Positions 42,196 to 44,844 of a DNA stretch of 44,844 nt are shown in pieces. Position numbers and translations under genes: made by a program. The stretch is from positions 1-44,844 of the forward strand of contig JAJZFB010000017.1 of assembly GCA_021805545.1 (NCBI GenBank). Reading direction: 5' to 3'. Within the stretch, counting starts at the first letter, position 1, and each line of letters opens with the position of its first letter. This stretch comes from Pseudomonadota bacterium. GTDB lineage: Bacteria > Pseudomonadota > Alphaproteobacteria > Acetobacterales > Acetobacteraceae. The notes beneath the pieces are model-generated. The model was not told the DNA's origin, ran no database searches, and saw only the letters and a list, made by a program, of their open reading frames with translations.

Positions 42196-42878
42196 TTAAA
42201 AGACTGATCGCGGCGATTGACACGCCGGAGCTGGACCGGGCCGCGGGGCTGGTACGCGCGCTCTCGCCGCATTGCGGGCTGGTAAAGCTGGGGCTGGAAT
42301 TTTTCCTCCGCCATGGCCCGGCGGGGTTTGCCCAGGCGGCGCAGGGTAATGCCGTGTTTCTGGACCTCAAGCTGCACGATATTCCCAATACCGTGGCGGG
42401 GGCGGTGCGCTCGCTGCTGCCCTTGGGGGCGGATATGCTCACCATCCATGCCGGGGGCGGCGCCAAAATGGTGGCGGCGGCGGCTTTAGCGGCGGACAAG
42501 GCGGAAAAACGCCCCAAAATTCTGGCCGTGACGGTGCTGACCAGCATGGATGCCGCCGGGCTGGCCGAAATTGGCGTGGCGGGCGGGCCGCCGCAGCAAG
42601 TGCTGCGGCTGGCGCGCATGGCCCTGGCAAACGGGGCGGACGGGCTGGTGTGCTCGGCGCATGAAATTGCGCTGCTGCGCGACGCCTTTGGGGCCAAGCC
42701 CATTTTGGTGGTGCCCGGCATACGCCCGGCGGGTGCTGCCCTGGGCGACCAGGCGCGGGTGATGACGCCGGAGCAGGCCGTGCGGGCGGGCGCAGATTAC
42801 ATCGTGGTCGGGCGGCCCATTACCGAGGCCGCCAGCCCGGCCCAGGCCGCCGCCGCCATCGCGGCCTCGATACAATGA
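42192..42878 (+). CDS. pyrF: orotidine-5'-phosphate decarboxylase
   Basis: 228 residues. Last step of UMP synthesis. The catalytic D-x-K-x-x-D array is FLDLKLHDIPNT (Asp58, Lys60, Asp63); KLGLEFFLRHGP and the C-terminal phosphate-binding VVPGIRP and DYIVVGRPIT are also clear. Coupled by ATGA overlaps to lapA before it and trpF after it. Confidence 0.97.
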   Translation: MIKRLIAAIDTPELDRAAGLVRALSPHCGLVKLGLEFFLRHGPAGFAQAAQGNAVFLDLKLHDIPNTVAGAVRSLLPLGADMLTIHAGGGAKMVAAAALAADKAEKRPKILAVTVLTSMDAAGLAEIGVAGGPPQQVLRLARMALANGADGLVCSAHEIALLRDAFGAKPILVVPGIRPAGAALGDQARVMTPEQAVRAGADYIVVGRPITEAASPAQAAAAIAASIQ

Positions 42879-43501
42879 CCCTGGTTAAAATCTGCGGCAT
42901 CAGCAGCGCCGATGCGCTGGATGCGGCGGTGCAGGGCGGCGCGGATTATGTGGGATTCGTGTTCTTCCCCCCTTCCCCGCGCTATGTAACGCCGGTGGAG
43001 GCCGCCACGCTCTCTGCCCGGCACGCGGGTGCCAGGCCGCAGCGCGTGGGGCTGTTCGTGAATCCGGGCTTTGATGAGATTGACGCGATTTTGCAGGAAA
43101 TCTCGCTGGATATTCTGCAAATCCATGGCAGCCCGGCCTTGGTGGCGGCGTTGCGCGGCAGGTTTGGCCGCCCGGTTTGGCGCCAGTTGGGCGTGACCGC
43201 GGAAGAGGATTTTCCCGCCCCCGATGAGCGGGCAGATGGTTACGTGGTGGAGGCCAAGCCGCCGCCGGGGGCAACGCGGCCCGGCGGCAATGCGGTGCTG
43301 GCGGATTGGAACCTGCTTGCGCGCTTGCGCCCCGCCAAGCCCTGGCTGCTGGCAGGCGGGTTGCGCCCGGATAATGTGGCCGAGGCGCTGCGCGTTACCG
43401 GCGCGCCGGGTGTGGATGTATCTTCAGGCGTGGAAGATGCGCCGGGCCGGAAGTCACCGGCGCTGATCCGCCGCTTTATTGCCGCTGCCCGCGGCGGGTA
43501 A
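42875..43501 (+). CDS. trpF: phosphoribosylanthranilate isomerase
   Basis: 208 residues. Amadori rearrangement in tryptophan synthesis. KICGISSADAL with catalytic Cys7 at the N-terminus, YVGFVFFPPSPRYV, LDILQIHGSP, and the phosphate-binding LAGGLRPDNV and GVDVSSGVED. Overlaps pyrF by ATGA. In many relatives trpB and trpA follow at once; here an opposite-strand SGNH hydrolase gene comes next, so the trp genes have been separated. Confidence 0.96.
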   Translation: MTLVKICGISSADALDAAVQGGADYVGFVFFPPSPRYVTPVEAATLSARHAGARPQRVGLFVNPGFDEIDAILQEISLDILQIHGSPALVAALRGRFGRPVWRQLGVTAEEDFPAPDERADGYVVEAKPPPGATRPGGNAVLADWNLLARLRPAKPWLLAGGLRPDNVAEALRVTGAPGVDVSSGVEDAPGRKSPALIRRFIAAARGG

Positions 43502-43558
43502 CGCCGCGGGGCGCTGAAATGGCCGCCCATCCATTTATTGCCGCAGGCGGGCCAAGCC

Positions 43559-44317
43559 TCAAGGGGCGGGCGGGCCCGCATATTTCTCCACATAGGGTTC
43601 CAGGGCCTGGGCCATACGCGCCATTGTGGGGGCCGAAGGGTGCAAAGGCGGGGCGGGCGGGTGCAAATGCGGGTCGAGAAAATAGGCCGGGTTCACCTGG
43701 CCATTGGTGAGAAACAGCGCCTTCAGGTTGACGAAGGTGACATCCGGGCTCTTCGCATAGATGCTTGCCAGGGCCTTGTTGGTCAGCGCCGTCTGCTCAC
43801 TCACCCAAGGCGAGCGGATGGAGGGCAGCACGCCGAGCAGCAGGATATGCGCGCCCGGAAGGTCGTGGTGCGTGATGTTCACCACGGATTCGATGCCGGG
43901 CACGGTTTTTTGCACATCCCAGTGCGGCAGGCCAAAATTATTGGCGCCGATGAGGATGATGGCCAGCGCGGGGTGCAGCCCCTTCACCTGCCCGTGGTCC
44001 AGCCGCCAGATCAGGCTTGCCGTGGTATCGCCCGTAAAGCCGAAATCCAGCGCCTGGTACGGGGCGTAGTATTTGTTCCACACGGGCAGGTAATTATCAT
44101 ACTCTTGCTTGCCCTGGTGCTGCCAGTTCTGGGTGATCGAATCCCCCAGCCAGACGATGCGGGCATCCGGCGTTTCCTTCGCCGCGCGCAGCGTGGCTTC
44201 CCAGCGCTCTTTCCACCAGGGCAGAGAAAGGCGGCCGATCGGCGCCATGGCCAGATTGACTTCCGCCCGCGCCAGGCCGGGCAGCAGCAGGAGCAGAAAG
44301 AGCAGGACCGCGCGCAT
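43559..44317 (-). CDS. secreted SGNH/GDSL hydrolase
   Basis: 252 residues from ATG 44317. A signal peptide (MRAVLLFLLLLLPGLARA) predicts periplasmic location. SGNH esterase fold: block I IVWLGDSITQNW with Ser60, block II Gly in FGFTGDTTASL, block III Asn in LIGANNFG. Block V, normally DxxHP, reads LDPHLHPPAPPLHP here; the Asp is either five residues out of register or replaced by Pro, so the catalytic Asp is uncertain. The ATG overlaps the uppP stop as TAATG, so the two genes are coupled. Possible substrates are acylated cell-envelope glycans or lipids (inference). Confidence 0.87.
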   Translation of the reverse strand: MRAVLLFLLLLLPGLARAEVNLAMAPIGRLSLPWWKERWEATLRAAKETPDARIVWLGDSITQNWQHQGKQEYDNYLPVWNKYYAPYQALDFGFTGDTTASLIWRLDHGQVKGLHPALAIILIGANNFGLPHWDVQKTVPGIESVVNITHHDLPGAHILLLGVLPSIRSPWVSEQTALTNKALASIYAKSPDVTFVNLKALFLTNGQVNPAYFLDPHLHPPAPPLHPSAPTMARMAQALEPYVEKYAGPPAP

Positions 44318-44844
44318 TACAGGCCCGCCAGCAACAGAACAAAACTGCCAGCGCCGAACGCCGCGCAGTACCAGGCGAAAGGCCGAAGCGCCCATGTATC
44401 GTGCTCCTTGAAGTAACGCATGAGGAACGCCGTGCTGGCATAGGCCACCACCCCCGCCACCAAGGCGGCCAGCAGCGATACGCCGAGCAAGGCATGCAGT
44501 TGGTGCTGATGAACGAGCCTGGGCACCTCGGCAACCCCTGCCGCGGCGATGGCCGGTGTGCCGATGAGGAAGGAGAATTTGGCAGCACCTTCATGGCCGA
44601 TACCCCGGCGCAGCGCCCCCACCATGGCCGCGCCCGAGCGCGAGATGCCAGGCAGGAAGGCCAGGGATTGGAACAGGCCGATCATCAGCGCGTCCTTGTA
44701 GTCCATCTCGCCGCCGCGCAGGTTTTTACCGCGCAGGCGCTCGCCCAGCAGCAGCAGCCCGGCATTGGCGATGAGGAACAGGCTGGCCAGCAGCGGCGCG
44801 CCGAACAGATGCGCCAGTGGTTTTTTGAACAATCCGCCGATAAT
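44317..44844 (-). CDS. uppP: undecaprenyl-diphosphatase (partial, N-terminus outside the window)
   Basis: 176 residues of the C-terminal two thirds. BacA/UppP removes a phosphate from undecaprenyl diphosphate to recycle the lipid carrier for peptidoglycan. The active-site motif SLAFLPGISRSGAAM (PGxSRSG) and the following helices (KFSFLIGTPAIAAAGV, LLGVSLLAALVAGVVAYAS, WYCAAFGAGSFVLLLAG) are typical. The frame is open to the window edge, and the usual first motif (BacA1, GxTE) lies beyond it. Coupled to the downstream SGNH hydrolase gene. Confidence 0.94.
   Translation of the reverse strand: MIGGLFKKPLAHLFGAPLLASLFLIANAGLLLLGERLRGKNLRGGEMDYKDALMIGLFQSLAFLPGISRSGAAMVGALRRGIGHEGAAKFSFLIGTPAIAAAGVAEVPRLVHQHQLHALLGVSLLAALVAGVVAYASTAFLMRYFKEHDTWALRPFAWYCAAFGAGSFVLLLAGL

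Overview
The window is high-GC DNA (roughly 60-65% by eye) from an alphaproteobacterium. Acetobacteraceae (an Acidocella/Acidiphilium-like acidophile) is my best inference. It rests on the tkt-gap-pgk operon near a DhnA-type class I aldolase and thiE, zapA nearby, the ihfB-lapA-pyrF-trpF order, and an HdeD-type acid-stress protein. No marker such as 16S rRNA is present, so this is inference. No tRNA, rRNA or CRISPR array was seen.

Layout. 1-1600: the 3' end of an unidentified gene, an AT-richer foreign-looking gene whose C-terminus runs into that gene antisense, and the C-terminal stump of an isopenicillin-N-synthase-like dioxygenase. 1.7-5.9 kb: GNAT, S49 peptidase, then a three-gene unit of cyclopropane-fatty-acid-synthase-like methyltransferase, Rieske oxygenase and SnoaL-like protein. 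6.0-7.4 kb: rpsF-rpsR-rplI. 7.7-9.3 kb: a DHA2-type exporter. 9.5-13.7 kb: tkt-gap-pgk. 13.9-16.3 kb: a truncated haemoglobin and the divergent EF-P lysylation genes epmB/epmA. 16.4-19.5 kb: a lipoprotein, a hypothetical gene-fba-thiE, and zapA preceded by a small frameshifted gene.

19.6-32.1 kb holds the accessory highlight. It is a tightly coupled minus-strand operon of twelve genes (mostly ATGA overlaps) that matches the core of aryl-polyene (APE) pigment clusters: one ACP, a COG4648 membrane protein, an acyl/aryl-ACP ligase, two hotdog dehydratases, a lipid-A-type acyltransferase, a LolA-like protein, an MMPL/RND exporter, a ketosynthase, a chain-length-factor-like partner and a ketoreductase. 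An MFS transporter follows. Compared with the E. coli-type cluster as I remember it, the second ACP, the glycosyltransferase, the DUF3261 lipoprotein and the last ketosynthase are missing. An alpha/beta hydrolase and an unfamiliar 398-aa protein with a possible permuted papain-like His/Asn-Cys signature stand in the exporter-ketosynthase interval. The upstream flank carries an IS5-type transposase remnant and an AraC-like fragment.

32.9-41.1 kb: an HSL-family esterase, a GbsR/MarR-type regulator divergent from an aldehyde dehydrogenase, a zinc-free MDR oxidoreductase, a membrane protein, HdeD, nitronate monooxygenase and a class III CoA-transferase. 41.3-44.8 kb: a promoter followed by a potentially folded transcript leading to ihfB-lapA-pyrF-trpF, then convergent SGNH hydrolase and uppP (cut by the window edge).

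Palindromic interspersed elements bounded by TAGAGC...GCTCTA recur in the window. They repeatedly supply the stop codons of the genes they abut.
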